From Ureibacillus thermophilus (GTDB taxonomy: Bacteria > Bacillota > Bacilli > Bacillales_A > Planococcaceae): 64,000 nt of DNA. The stretch is taken from assembly GCF_042657185.1 (NCBI RefSeq), contig NZ_JBHSNN010000005.1; one strand, given 5' to 3'. Shown here piece by piece: positions 49,102-58,392 of the stretch. Position 1 is the first letter of the stretch. Each line of letters begins with the position of its first letter. The notes below the pieces were generated by a model that had not been told where the DNA came from, did no database searches, and worked only from the letters and a program-made list of their open reading frames with translations. A program made the position numbers and the translations under genes.

Positions 49102-50093
49102 TATTTGTTGATGGTTTATTTGTAACATCGGTAATCGGTTTAGTGCTAGTCATCATCGTTTTAGGGATATTCTTTACTTTTGTTCCTGTTGGGCTGTGGA
49201 TTAGTGCATTAGCAGCCGGTGTTCGTGTGAGCATTTTAACGTTAATCGGAATGCGTTTGCGCCGCGTTATACCAGGTAGAATTGTGAACCCGTTAATCAA
49301 GGCCCATAAAGCAGGGTTGGCTGTGACGATTAACCAATTGGAATCCCACTATTTAGCCGGTGGGAATGTGGACCGAGTTGTCAATGCATTAATTGCCGCA
49401 CAACGAGCGAATATTGAATTGTCTTTTGAACGGGCTGCTGCCATTGACCTAGCTGGTCGCGATGTGTTGGAAGCCGTTCAAATGTCCGTTAACCCGAAAG
49501 TAATTGAAACGCCATTTATTGCAGGTGTCGCCCTTAACGGGATTGAAGTAAAAGCAAAGGCTAGAATTACAGTACGCGCGAATTTGGACCGTTTAGTCGG
49601 CGGTGCCGGCGAAGATACGGTAATTGCCAGAGTTGGTGAAGGTATTGTTAGTACAATCGGTTCAAGTGAGTCCCATTCTAAAGTTTTGGAAAATCCTGAC
49701 ATGATTTCGCAAACAGTGTTGAAAAAAGGTTTGGACGCAGGTACTGCCTTTGAAATTTTATCCATCGATATTGCCGATGTAGATGTTGGTAAAAATATTG
49801 GTGCTGAGTTGCAAATTGAACAGGCTCAAGCGGATAAAAATATCGCTCAAGCGAAGGCGGAAGAACGCCGTGCGATGGCGGTGGCGAAAGAGCAAGAGAT
49901 GGTGGCGAGAACGCAAGAAATGAAAGCAAAAGTGGTGGAAGCGGAAGCGCAAATTCCTTTGGCGTTGGCAGAAGCATTGCGCTCAGGAAATTTAGGCATC
50001 ATGGATTACATGAATTACAAAAATATCCAAGCTGATACAGCTATGAGAGAGTCCATAGCAAATGTAACGAAAACTCAGCAAGAAGAATCATAA
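49098..50093 (+). CDS. floA: Flotillin-like protein FloA
   Basis: A 331-residue FloA (YqfA), a scaffold of functional membrane microdomains. The N-terminal membrane hairpin segment (LFVTSVIGLVLVIIVLGIFF) is followed by an SPFH/PHB-like domain (INQLESHYLAGGNVDRVVNA, KARITVRANLDRLVGGAGED). A Glu/Ala-rich coiled coil follows (QAQADKNIAQAKAEERRAMA). Translationally coupled to nfeD. Confidence 0.96.
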   Translation: MIFVDGLFVTSVIGLVLVIIVLGIFFTFVPVGLWISALAAGVRVSILTLIGMRLRRVIPGRIVNPLIKAHKAGLAVTINQLESHYLAGGNVDRVVNALIAAQRANIELSFERAAAIDLAGRDVLEAVQMSVNPKVIETPFIAGVALNGIEVKAKARITVRANLDRLVGGAGEDTVIARVGEGIVSTIGSSESHSKVLENPDMISQTVLKKGLDAGTAFEILSIDIADVDVGKNIGAELQIEQAQADKNIAQAKAEERRAMAVAKEQEMVARTQEMKAKVVEAEAQIPLALAEALRSGNLGIMDYMNYKNIQADTAMRESIANVTKTQQEES

Positions 50094-50120
50094 TAAACTC
50101 CTCAGAAAGGAGTGCTATTA

Positions 50121-50552
50121 ATGGAAAGTTTAATCATCTTAATATTATTTGGCCTTATCGGCTCCATTTTAAGTAGCAAGGCAAAGGATCGGCATAATCC
50201 ATCCACGCCGCCTCCTGTTTATCAAAATCCTCAAAATAGGCCAAAAGTTGAGATTAAAACATTCGATGAATTTGCTAAAGAAATTTATCAACAGTTGACG
50301 GAAAAGAAAGAAGTACAACCGAAACAAGAGGCGGCGCCGAAATTGGAAATACAAGGGGAACAGCCGAAAATCGAAACATCGAGAAAACATGTAAACATGG
50401 CAAAAGATCAAAATCCAAAACCTGTCGCGGTCAAACAAAACCAGCGCAGCACTAAAGGAACTGGGCATTCCTTTTTATCATCGAAAGAGGGGCTTGTCAA
50501 CGCAATCATTGCACAGGAAATCTTAGGCCCGCCGAAAGCGAAAAAACGTTAA
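50121..50552 (+). CDS. Small membrane-anchored protein at the yqfB position
   Basis: A 143-residue protein with one N-terminal membrane segment (SLIILILFGLIGSILSS) followed by a Pro/Gln/Lys-rich, probably disordered region and a short conserved-looking end KEGLVNAIIAQEILGPPKAK. AAAGGAGTG precedes the ATG at 50121; the GTG at 50112 overlaps it. It occupies the place of yqfB downstream of floA, but I cannot confirm homology. Probably co-expressed with nfeD-floA. Confidence 0.7.
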   Translation: MESLIILILFGLIGSILSSKAKDRHNPSTPPPVYQNPQNRPKVEIKTFDEFAKEIYQQLTEKKEVQPKQEAAPKLEIQGEQPKIETSRKHVNMAKDQNPKPVAVKQNQRSTKGTGHSFLSSKEGLVNAIIAQEILGPPKAKKR

Positions 50553-50609
50553 AAGAATCATGTCCTCCCTTTTCTCCGCATATACTTGCGGAAAGGGAGG
50601 GCAGTTTTT

Positions 50610-50852
50610 TTGAAAAAGTTATTCCAGAGCGAGCCCATGATTGAAATAATGAATACTAGCCAAATTCGAATAATTGGAAACTATAAATTTATTGAAGCAT
50701 CAGAAGCCCATTGCAAGTTTTATTATGAAGACTTCCTTGTGAAGATTGAAGCTTCCTCAGTACATATCAATGTGCTTAAAGAAGAGGAAATTTTAGTGCA
50801 TGTGGATGAATTAAAATATTTTGAAATGAAACGACAGGTGAAGGAATTATGA
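50610..50852 (+). CDS. yqfC: Sporulation protein YqfC
   Basis: An 80-residue YqfC/YabP-like protein of sporulating Bacillales. The segment QIRIIGNYKFIEASEAHCKF is followed by IEASSVHINVLKEEEILVHV. The TTG start at 50610 is 9 nt after GGGAGG. It overlaps yqfD by four bases (ATGA). In B. subtilis the yqfC-yqfD operon is expressed in the mother cell under sigma-E. Confidence 0.85.
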   Translation: MKKLFQSEPMIEIMNTSQIRIIGNYKFIEASEAHCKFYYEDFLVKIEASSVHINVLKEEEILVHVDELKYFEMKRQVKEL

Positions 50853-51976
50853 GAATTTACGACCGTCGCCCTGTAGTAGTCCGCGTGTCCCGCGGCGAAA
50901 AAGTGCATGAATTTATTCGGCGCCTGCAGCAAAATCGGGTAAAAATTCGCGAACTGGAGTATTTAGATGATGAAGTCAAATTTGAAATTACAAGAAAAGA
51001 AGTGTCTACAGTTCGCGCATTGCGGAAAAAATATCATTTAAAAGTAAAAATTCGTTATTTGCAACAATCAAGAATTTTTCAAAATACAGGATGGACAATC
51101 ATCGGAATAGCGCTTATGATTCTTCTTCCAATCTTATGTGCCCAATTTATTTGGAAAGTGGATGTAGAAGCGGAAACACCTGAACTTGAGGCAAAAGTGG
51201 AAAAAGTGTTGGATGAAAAAATAAAATTAAAACAGCCTTTACTAAAACGCCATCTCCTTTCCGATCATGAAATTAGACAAACAATCATGGAAGAAATCCG
51301 TGACCTTTCATGGGTTCATATTATCAAAAAAGGAGGCAGCATGACGATTGTTCCGCAGCTTGCTCCTATTACAGAAGTGAAAGACAAAAAGCCGGATCGA
51401 CTTTACCATTTAATTGCTGCAAAGAGCGGAGTTATTACCCATTTTAATATTACAAGCGGCGAGCGCCGAGTCATGCCAAATACCACAGTCTATAAAGGAG
51501 ATGTACTTGTCTCCGGGGTTATTCAAATAGGGGAGGATGAGTACCTTGCTGTTGGTGCAAAAGGAGAAGTATACGCCGATTATTGGCTGGAAACAAGCTT
51601 TGAAATTCCACGAAAAGTGCAATATATTTCTGCCACTGAGAAAAAGTGGACGATTGAATTAAAAAATCAAAAAGAAGAGGAGAAGGAACAATCGTTACAA
51701 GAAGTCAAATTGCCAAAGTGGATTTCAAATTTTATCGAAATCAAAAAAACCCAAACTTATACAACAACTACTCAAGAACTTTCCGAAGAACACATCAACT
51801 CATTTATCTTGCCTCTATTGCACGAAAAAATTTTACGCTCGCTTCCACCAAAAACGATTATCAAGAAAGAAAATATTTTGCACGTTACCTTTGATGATGA
51901 TAAAGTAAAAGGGAAAGTCCTATTTTTGGTAAATGAAAATATTGCGAAAGAATATCCTATTGACCAAGGAGATTAA
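50849..51976 (+). CDS. yqfD: Sporulation protein YqfD (SpoIV-type)
   Basis: A 375-residue membrane protein. An N-terminal cytoplasmic part (about 85 residues) with VRVSRGEKVHEFIRRLQQN leads to one membrane segment (WTIIGIALMILLPILCAQFI) and a large extracytoplasmic domain. This includes SWVHIIKKGGSMTIVPQLAP and VYKGDVLVSGVIQIGED. The family is required for efficient late sporulation in Bacillus. phoH starts 2 bp after its stop. Confidence 0.9.
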   Translation: MRIYDRRPVVVRVSRGEKVHEFIRRLQQNRVKIRELEYLDDEVKFEITRKEVSTVRALRKKYHLKVKIRYLQQSRIFQNTGWTIIGIALMILLPILCAQFIWKVDVEAETPELEAKVEKVLDEKIKLKQPLLKRHLLSDHEIRQTIMEEIRDLSWVHIIKKGGSMTIVPQLAPITEVKDKKPDRLYHLIAAKSGVITHFNITSGERRVMPNTTVYKGDVLVSGVIQIGEDEYLAVGAKGEVYADYWLETSFEIPRKVQYISATEKKWTIELKNQKEEEKEQSLQEVKLPKWISNFIEIKKTQTYTTTTQELSEEHINSFILPLLHEKILRSLPPKTIIKKENILHVTFDDDKVKGKVLFLVNENIAKEYPIDQGD

Positions 51977-51978
51977 AT

Positions 51979-52935
51979 ATGGCGGAAGAATTAACAGAGT
52001 TACAAGTAGAAAATTCGAATGAAGCGATTATGCTTCTCGGAATGGGCGATAAAAACATAAAGCTGATCGAAGAAACATTCAACTGTCAAATCATCACTCG
52101 CGGCGAAACAATTCAAATTGCCGGAGAAGATGAACAAAAGAAAAAGGTGACTGTATTATTAAAAGAATTGTTAAAAGTCATTCGTAAAGGCATCAATATC
52201 GATTTGCGGGATGTTGCCAACGCGATTGAGATGATGAATAAAGGAACAATTGAATATTTTGCGGAATTGTATGATGTTGAAATAGCGAGAACCCATTCAG
52301 GCAAGCCGATTCGGGCGAAGACGATTGGCCAGCGGGAATACATCAAGGCCATTCGCTCAAAAGATTTAGTATTCGCTATTGGGCCTGCAGGGACAGGAAA
52401 AACTTATTTAGCCGTCGTGATGGCAACACAGGCATTGAAAAATGGACATGTTAAACGCATTATTTTAACGCGTCCAGCAGTTGAAGCTGGAGAATCTCTT
52501 GGTTTTTTGCCTGGGGATATGAAAGAGAAAGTCGATCCATATCTTCGTCCATTATATGATGCATTGCATGATGTGTATGGAACGGAACATACGCAGCGCC
52601 TTATCGAACGAGGTACAATTGAAATTGCTCCTCTTGCATACATGAGAGGACGTACTTTAGATGATGCCTTTGTTATTTTAGATGAAGCCCAAAATACAAC
52701 CCACATGCAAATGAAAATGTTTTTAACCCGTTTAGGCTATGGTTCCAAAATGGTCATTACAGGAGATAAATCCCAAATTGATTTGCCAACAAAAATGGAA
52801 TCAGGACTTATAATTGCTGAGCGGGTTTTGAAAGATGTTAAAGATATCCATTTTTCCTATCTGGAAGCTGGAGATGTTGTACGGCATCCCCTTGTGGCAA
52901 AAATTATACAAGCCTATCATGAACAAGAACTTTAA
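51979..52935 (+). CDS. phoH: PhoH family ATPase
   Basis: A 318-residue PhoH-like P-loop ATPase. An N-terminal KH-like region (MLLGMGDKNIKLIEETFNCQ) precedes the Walker A motif AIGPAGTGKTYLAVV and Walker B AFVILDEAQNTTH. The family is linked to RNA metabolism together with YbeY, encoded two genes later. Followed by a terminator. Confidence 0.95.
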   Translation: MAEELTELQVENSNEAIMLLGMGDKNIKLIEETFNCQIITRGETIQIAGEDEQKKKVTVLLKELLKVIRKGINIDLRDVANAIEMMNKGTIEYFAELYDVEIARTHSGKPIRAKTIGQREYIKAIRSKDLVFAIGPAGTGKTYLAVVMATQALKNGHVKRIILTRPAVEAGESLGFLPGDMKEKVDPYLRPLYDALHDVYGTEHTQRLIERGTIEIAPLAYMRGRTLDDAFVILDEAQNTTHMQMKMFLTRLGYGSKMVITGDKSQIDLPTKMESGLIIAERVLKDVKDIHFSYLEAGDVVRHPLVAKIIQAYHEQEL

Positions 52936-52973
52936 AAATGTGTACGAGCACACCGTACACATTTTTATTTTTT
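52935..52973 (+). terminator. Terminator after phoH
   Basis: AAAATGTGTACG pairs with CGTACACATTTT around AGCACAC, followed by TATTTTTT. Confidence 0.9.
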
Positions 52974-53047
52974 AAGAATTGATGATATCAATGAAAAACA
53001 TTGAAGAAATTGTTAAACTAGTACTATACAATATCTGGGGGTGCGTC

Positions 53048-55165
53048 ATGGATCAGCACTTAAAAAGATTGTTAGATATGTTTGGATTTAGGATATTATT
53101 AGTTATCATCTTAACGATTGCAGGTATTTTGCAGTTTTTCATGATGCTTGGCAATGTCCTTGGTGATACATATGATGTTCAACCTTTTCAATTGGCTCCG
53201 GAAACAATACGAGCGGTGAAGACGGTGGAGGACACTGAAAAAACCGAAGAGGAGAGACAGGAAGCCGAAGAGACTGTCGAACCGGTATATGTTTTTGATG
53301 AAGAAATTGTCAATCATCGCATTGCACTGTTAGAATCGATTTACGAAATTACATTAGATGTTCGTAAGGAAATTGTCGACAGCGATGAAAGTTTAACTAA
53401 AGATGAACAGATTCAAAAATTCAAAAATAAATTGAAAGAAATTACAGACCGCCAAACTCTTCAATTAACCGATGATGATTTATGGACGCTTTTAATAGTG
53501 GATGAGAAGGAGTTGGCTCGGGCTCAAACATCGATTGTCGAGTTGGTAAAAAAGGCTTTATCTAAACCCATACGCAAAGAAAATGTTGCAGCCATTCGAA
53601 ATGATTTAGAAACGAAAATTCGCGAGCAGAAAGATATTAGTGCTGCCTTGCTTTCTCCATACATTACGCTGGGAAGAACAGCTGTTGTTGAAACTGAAAC
53701 GCTGGATGAGGAAAAAACGGAGGAACTGAAAAAACAAGCACGCCATTCCGTTGAACCTGTCCGCATTTTGCAAGGGCAGATTATTGTGCAAGAAGGAGAG
53801 CTCATCGACAGAGAGAAATATCGGCAGCTAGAACTATTGGGAATGACCAACAATAAAGTTTCCTTAAAACCTGTTTTGGGACTCGCTATATTGGTATTTA
53901 TCCAAATGGCGTTTCTTTATTTTCTTTTTGATAAGCAGAAATTGGATGTACAAAAAAAACGGAAACAATTGGTTGTAACGGTCATTGTCTACTTAATATC
54001 GATTGCTTTAATGGAGCTAATTAGTTTATTAGATGATTTTGATGTGCAAATTGGCTTTATTTATCCTTCAGCGTTGGCAACAATGTTAATCAGCTTGCTT
54101 TCATCCTATCAAGCTGCAAGTCTTGTGACCGTGCTTTTGGCGTCATCAGCTGGGATCATCTTCCAAGAAGGATACTCTGCCGTCATGCAAATGGAAATTG
54201 CATTGTACATTTTGCTTGGGGGCTTTGCTTGCATTTACTTTATGAAGTCCATCAAAAACCGCTCCGATATTCTTAAAGGATGTGGAGTGGTGTCCATGAT
54301 CAATTTATCGTTTATCGCGTTTTATTTATTGATGACCCAATCCCATTATGAACCTTTCGAATTGTTGTTTTACGGGGCTGCTGCAATTGTTTCAGGCTTG
54401 CTTTCAGGCACATTGACAATGGGGCTTTTGCCATTCTTTGAATCAGCCATTGGAATTTTGTCGACAATGAAATTAATTGAACTATCCAATCCGAATCATC
54501 CGTTATTGAAGAAAATCTTAACGGAAACGCCTGGAACTTATCATCACAGCATTATGGTTGCCAATTTAGCGGAAGCAGCTTGCGAAGCGATTGGTGCGGA
54601 TGGTTTGCTTGCCCGGGTAGGCAGTTATTATCATGATATTGGGAAAACGAAAAGGCCGGCCTTTTTCGTGGAAAATCAAATGTCTGGCATCAATCCGCAT
54701 GATTCTTTGCCCCCAGAAAGAAGCGCAGAAATTATCATTGCCCATACGACAGATGGGGCGGAGATTCTACGTAAGCATAAAATGCCTCAAGAATTTATTG
54801 ATATCGCCCTTCAGCATCATGGCACAAGTTCGCTAAAATTTTTCTTGCATAAGGCAAAGGAACAAGGAAAATTAAAGGATGAGTCGATTTTCCATTACCC
54901 TGGTCCAAAACCGCAGACAAAGGAAATTGCGGTGATCAGCATTGCAGATAGTGTGGAAGCTGCCGTCCGTTCCATGAAAGAGCCAAATGCGGAGAAAATC
55001 CGAAACTTGGTGCAATCGATTATTAAAGACCGGTTGGAAGAAAATCAATTTGATGAATGCGATATTTCCATTAAGGAATTAAAAATCATTGAAAACGTGC
55101 TTTGTGAAACATTAAACGGCACGTTCCATTCCCGAATTGAGTATCCGAAAGAGGAAAAAAAATAG
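53048..55165 (+). CDS. pgpH: Membrane c-di-AMP phosphodiesterase PgpH
   Basis: A 705-residue 7TM-HD protein (YqfF) that hydrolyses cyclic di-AMP to pApA. The first membrane helix (LLVIILTIAGILQFFMML) is followed by a large extracellular domain (about 45-285), six more helices (about 290-480) and the HD domain with TYHHSIMVANLAEAA and YYHDIGKTKRPAFFVENQ. GGGGGTG precedes the ATG at 53048; the 23 upstream in-frame codons have no ribosome site. Confidence 0.94.
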   Translation: MDQHLKRLLDMFGFRILLVIILTIAGILQFFMMLGNVLGDTYDVQPFQLAPETIRAVKTVEDTEKTEEERQEAEETVEPVYVFDEEIVNHRIALLESIYEITLDVRKEIVDSDESLTKDEQIQKFKNKLKEITDRQTLQLTDDDLWTLLIVDEKELARAQTSIVELVKKALSKPIRKENVAAIRNDLETKIREQKDISAALLSPYITLGRTAVVETETLDEEKTEELKKQARHSVEPVRILQGQIIVQEGELIDREKYRQLELLGMTNNKVSLKPVLGLAILVFIQMAFLYFLFDKQKLDVQKKRKQLVVTVIVYLISIALMELISLLDDFDVQIGFIYPSALATMLISLLSSYQAASLVTVLLASSAGIIFQEGYSAVMQMEIALYILLGGFACIYFMKSIKNRSDILKGCGVVSMINLSFIAFYLLMTQSHYEPFELLFYGAAAIVSGLLSGTLTMGLLPFFESAIGILSTMKLIELSNPNHPLLKKILTETPGTYHHSIMVANLAEAACEAIGADGLLARVGSYYHDIGKTKRPAFFVENQMSGINPHDSLPPERSAEIIIAHTTDGAEILRKHKMPQEFIDIALQHHGTSSLKFFLHKAKEQGKLKDESIFHYPGPKPQTKEIAVISIADSVEAAVRSMKEPNAEKIRNLVQSIIKDRLEENQFDECDISIKELKIIENVLCETLNGTFHSRIEYPKEEKK

Positions 55166-55168
55166 ATG

Positions 55169-55252
55169 TTGATTTTCGCTCAAGGCGCTTTCTTCGGTCT
55201 TGAACTTCCTCAGAGGGGGCTCAAGTTTAGGGCTGTTCTCGCTGGAGTCTCC
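55169..55252 (-). repeat. Degenerate fourth copy of the intergenic repeat core
   Basis: Read on the reverse strand it contains GAGACTCCAGCGAGAACAGC, a GAGGAAGTTCAAG segment, GAAGAAAGCG and GAGCGAAAATCAAC. These match in order the CTCCTGCGGAAACAGC, GAGGAGGCTCGAG, GCGGAAAGCG and GAACGGAAATCAA blocks of copy 3. The outer inverted ends and terminator hairpin are missing. It lies between the co-directional pgpH and ybeY. Confidence 0.6.
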
Positions 55253-55346
55253 TTCTGAAAAGCTTTTTAATGTCATGTATATTGGCATTATGTAACCGAC
55301 CATGATTAAATAAATAATGCATATTTGCTAAACATTAGGAGGAACT

Positions 55347-55823
55347 ATGACATTAACCATTGATTTTTTAGATGAAACAAATGAATTAAACGAAGAACAT
55401 ATACAACTTGTGGAAAACTTGCTGCAACACGCTGCGAAAATGGAAAATGTTGAGGAAGCAGAAGTTTCTATTACTTTTGTTACCAATGAAAAAATCCACG
55501 AAATTAACCGGGAGTATCGGCATATTGACCGCCCGACAGATGTCATTTCCTTTGCCCTTGAAGAAATGGGGGAAGGGGAAATCGAAATTGTCGGAGATAT
55601 GCCTCGCGTGCTCGGGGACATTATCATTTCGGTGGAACGTACAAGGGAGCAGGCGGAAGAATACGGCCACTCCTTTGAAAGGGAACTGGGATTTCTTGCC
55701 GTTCATGGATTTTTACATTTACTAGGCTACGACCATATGACTGAAGAAGATGAAAAAGTTATGTTTTCAAAACAAGAGGAGATTCTTTCATCCTTTGGTT
55801 TAGGTCGTGATTTGCATGGGTAA
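55347..55823 (+). CDS. ybeY: Endoribonuclease YbeY
   Basis: A 158-residue zinc endoribonuclease for rRNA maturation and ribosome quality control. The zinc motif HGFLHLLGYDHMTEED (H-x3-H-x5-H) is intact, and the upstream RPTDVISFALEE strand is typical. AGGAGG precedes the ATG. It overlaps dgkA. Confidence 0.96.
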   Translation: MTLTIDFLDETNELNEEHIQLVENLLQHAAKMENVEEAEVSITFVTNEKIHEINREYRHIDRPTDVISFALEEMGEGEIEIVGDMPRVLGDIIISVERTREQAEEYGHSFERELGFLAVHGFLHLLGYDHMTEEDEKVMFSKQEEILSSFGLGRDLHG

Positions 55824-56160
55824 TTTTTTTCGTTCTTTTCGTTTTGCCTTTGAAGGAATTCGTTTGGCAACGAAGGAACGAAATATGCGTTTTCATCTTG
55901 TTTGCGCAAGTATTGCCATTTTTGCTGGTTTCTTTTCGAAATTAAGTGCGGTGGAATGGCTTATTTTAATCATTACCATTGCCCTTGTCATTGGACTTGA
56001 AATGGTGAATACAGCTATTGAAAATGTGGTTGATTTAGTTTCCCCGGAGTTTCATCCGCTGGCAAAAGCAGCTAAGGATGTGGCGGCAGGGGCTGTGCTT
56101 GTTTTTGCGATTGCAAGCATAATTATTGGAATGATTCTTTTTCTTCCAAAATGGTTTTAA
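55816..56160 (+). CDS. dgkA: Diacylglycerol/undecaprenol kinase DgkA
   Basis: A 114-residue membrane kinase of the DgkA family. In Gram-positives the enzyme phosphorylates undecaprenol for cell-wall lipid recycling. It has three membrane helices, and the catalytic-type motif EMVNTAIENVVDLVS includes the metal-binding Glu. The ATG at 55816 lies inside ybeY; a GTG at 55807 is the alternative. Conserved order ybeY-dgkA-cdd-era. Confidence 0.93.
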   Translation: MGNFFRSFRFAFEGIRLATKERNMRFHLVCASIAIFAGFFSKLSAVEWLILIITIALVIGLEMVNTAIENVVDLVSPEFHPLAKAAKDVAAGAVLVFAIASIIIGMILFLPKWF

Positions 56161-56186
56161 CTTGCGGGAGGTGTTATTGAATACAT

Positions 56187-56597
56187 ATGGAAACACTTTT
56201 TGAAGAAGCGAAAAAGGCAAGAGAAAATGCTTATGCTCCCTATTCAAAGTTTTCAGTTGGTGCTGCGCTCATTACAAAAAGCGGAAAAATCTACCGCGGC
56301 TGCAATATTGAAAATGCAAGTTTCGGACTGACGAACTGCGCAGAGAGAACGGCGATTTTTAAAGCGGTATCTGAAGGAGAAAGGGATTTTCAGGCCCTTT
56401 TAGTCGTTGCGGATACGAAAGATCCCGTTTCTCCATGTGGTGCTTGCAGACAAGTATTGGCGGAGTTTTGCCCGCCGACGATGCCCGTATATTTAGCAAA
56501 TGTAAACGGGAATATAGAACAAACGACAGTGGAACAATTATTACCAAGTTCGTTTAAATCGGAGGATATGAAAGATGCAGGAAAATCAAACGTTTAA
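56187..56597 (+). CDS. cdd: Cytidine deaminase
   Basis: A 136-residue tetrameric-type cytidine deaminase of pyrimidine salvage. Zinc ligands are Cys51, Cys84 and Cys87 with catalytic Glu53 (NCAERTAIF and SPCGACRQ). The gene overlaps era by 23 bp. Confidence 0.97.
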   Translation: METLFEEAKKARENAYAPYSKFSVGAALITKSGKIYRGCNIENASFGLTNCAERTAIFKAVSEGERDFQALLVVADTKDPVSPCGACRQVLAEFCPPTMPVYLANVNGNIEQTTVEQLLPSSFKSEDMKDAGKSNV

Positions 56598-57489
56598 ATC
56601 AGGTTTTATTTCAATCATTGGAAGACCAAATGTTGGGAAATCCACATTTTTAAATCATGTAATCGGACAAAAAATTGCCATTATGTCTGATAAACCGCAA
56701 ACAACCCGCAATAAAATCCAAGGCGTGTTGACTAGAGAAAACAGCCAAATGATTTTCATTGATACACCGGGAATTCATAAGCCAAAGCATAAACTGGGCG
56801 AATTTATGGTGAAAGTTTCGAAAAATACATTGCGTGAAGTGGATTTAATTTTGTTCATGGTCAATGCCGAAGAAAAGATCGGAAAAGGCGACGAATACAT
56901 TATGGAAATGCTCGGCGATACGGTTACGCCTGTGTTTTTGGTTGTCAATAAAATCGATAAAGTGCATCCGGATGAATTGTTGAAAATCATCGATGACTAT
57001 CGCCAGCGCATGGATTTTGCAGAAATTATTCCAATCTCCGCATTGGAAGGAAATAATGTGGAACGATTGCTTGAAACAATTGAAAAATATTTGCCGGAAG
57101 GGCCGCAATACTATCCAAGCGACCAAATCACCGACCATCCGGAGCGCTTTATCATTTCTGAATTGATCCGTGAAAAAGTGCTTCATTTAACAAGGGAAGA
57201 AGTGCCTCATTCCGTTGCCGTTGTCATTGACCAAATCCGACGAGATGAGAAAAATGAAAACTTAATTCATGTGATGTCAACGATTATGGTGGAGCGCGAT
57301 TCCCAAAAAGGCATCATCATCGGAAAAGGCGGCAAATTGTTGAAAGAAATCGGCACTTTAGCAAGAAGAGATATCGAAATGCTTCTAGGTTCGAAAGTGT
57401 ATTTAGAGCTATGGGTAAAAGTGCAAAAAGATTGGCGGAATAAAATTACGTATTTGCGTGACTTCGGATATCGGGAAGATGAATATTAG
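56575..57489 (+). CDS. era: GTPase Era
   Basis: A 304-residue essential GTPase acting in 16S rRNA and 30S maturation. G1 is GRPNVGKST, G3 is DTPGIHKPKHKLGEF, and G4 is VNKIDKV. The C-terminal KH domain has RDSQKGIIIGKGGKLLKEIG. Its start lies inside cdd. Confidence 0.98.
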   Translation: MQENQTFKSGFISIIGRPNVGKSTFLNHVIGQKIAIMSDKPQTTRNKIQGVLTRENSQMIFIDTPGIHKPKHKLGEFMVKVSKNTLREVDLILFMVNAEEKIGKGDEYIMEMLGDTVTPVFLVVNKIDKVHPDELLKIIDDYRQRMDFAEIIPISALEGNNVERLLETIEKYLPEGPQYYPSDQITDHPERFIISELIREKVLHLTREEVPHSVAVVIDQIRRDEKNENLIHVMSTIMVERDSQKGIIIGKGGKLLKEIGTLARRDIEMLLGSKVYLELWVKVQKDWRNKITYLRDFGYREDEY

Positions 57490-57493
57490 TCTT

Positions 57494-57536
57494 AAGAGCG
57501 CGTCATTTAAAGACCCGCTCTTTGCGGCATTTTTTC
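57494..57536 (+). terminator. Terminator-like hairpin after era
   Basis: AAGAGCG and GTC pair with GAC and CGCTCTT, each separated by one bulged C. A T6 tract follows after TGCGGCA. The gap before the T run makes it imperfect. Confidence 0.5.
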
Positions 57537-57587
57537 TAGTATCCGTTTAATAGTTTTTTGGCTTCTGCTAAAAAGGGATGTGCAATA

Positions 57588-58379
57588 ATGCTACATAAAT
57601 TAGAAGGCATTGTGTTAAAAACAAGAGATTATGGAGAATCGAATAAAATCGTTACCTTAATGACGAAAGAAGCGGGAAAAATCGCCGTGATGGCCCGGGG
57701 AGCAAAAAAGCCAAGAAGCCGCTTAGCTGCCATTTCCCAAACTTTTATGCACGGTATTTTTATTGTACAGCGCACAACAGGCATGGGCACCTTGCAGCAA
57801 GGCGAACTGATGCAGTCTATGCGCCATATTCAGACGGATATTGTAAGGGCTGCTTATGCCAGTTACATCGTGGAATTGGTGGACCGTTTAATTGAAGAGG
57901 GAAGCTCGCAAACTTTTGTTTATGAGGTGCTCAAGCAGGCTTTGTATGCTATTGATGAGGAATACGACCCAGAGGCAATTGCGTTATTTGTGGACTGGAA
58001 ACTGCTTCCTTATGCAGGGGTGAGGCCGGTATTGCATCAATGCGCATCATGTGGCGCTGTTGAAGGGGAGTTTGCCTTTTCCTTTTCTCAAGGCGGGTTT
58101 CTTTGCCACCGTTGTTTTCATGCGGATCCTTATATTATTCGGCTCAATCCGACTCAAATTAAGTTGATACGAATGTTTGCCAATGTGCCAATCGAAAAAA
58201 TAGGAAAGCTGGAGCTGAAACGCGAGACGAAGCGTTTTATTAAAATGATTGTGACAACGATTTATGAAGAACAAACAGGGATGCGGTTAAAATCCCGCTC
58301 CTTTATTGAACAGCTGGAAAAATCCGAAGCTTTGCTGGCGATGCAAAAAGAAGATGAAAATAAAGGCGTCGAACCATGA
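57588..58379 (+). CDS. recO: DNA repair protein RecO
   Basis: A 263-residue RecO that loads RecA on SSB-coated DNA and anneals strands. The N-terminal OB fold (HKLEGIVLKTRDYGESNKIV) is followed by a helical domain and a four-Cys zinc module (HQCASCGAVEG and FLCHRCF). The ATG at 57588 follows AAAAGGGATGTG. The small yqzL gene that lies between era and recO in B. subtilis was not found. The stop codon is inside a terminator hairpin. Confidence 0.95.
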   Translation: MLHKLEGIVLKTRDYGESNKIVTLMTKEAGKIAVMARGAKKPRSRLAAISQTFMHGIFIVQRTTGMGTLQQGELMQSMRHIQTDIVRAAYASYIVELVDRLIEEGSSQTFVYEVLKQALYAIDEEYDPEAIALFVDWKLLPYAGVRPVLHQCASCGAVEGEFAFSFSQGGFLCHRCFHADPYIIRLNPTQIKLIRMFANVPIEKIGKLELKRETKRFIKMIVTTIYEEQTGMRLKSRSFIEQLEKSEALLAMQKEDENKGVEP

Positions 58380-58392
58380 CGCCTTTTAATTT
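58360..58392. terminator. Hairpin spanning the recO stop codon
   Basis: AAAGGCGTC pairs with GACGCCTTT around GAACCAT, flanked by A-rich and T-rich sequence. It can serve recO and the convergent gene. Confidence 0.75.
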
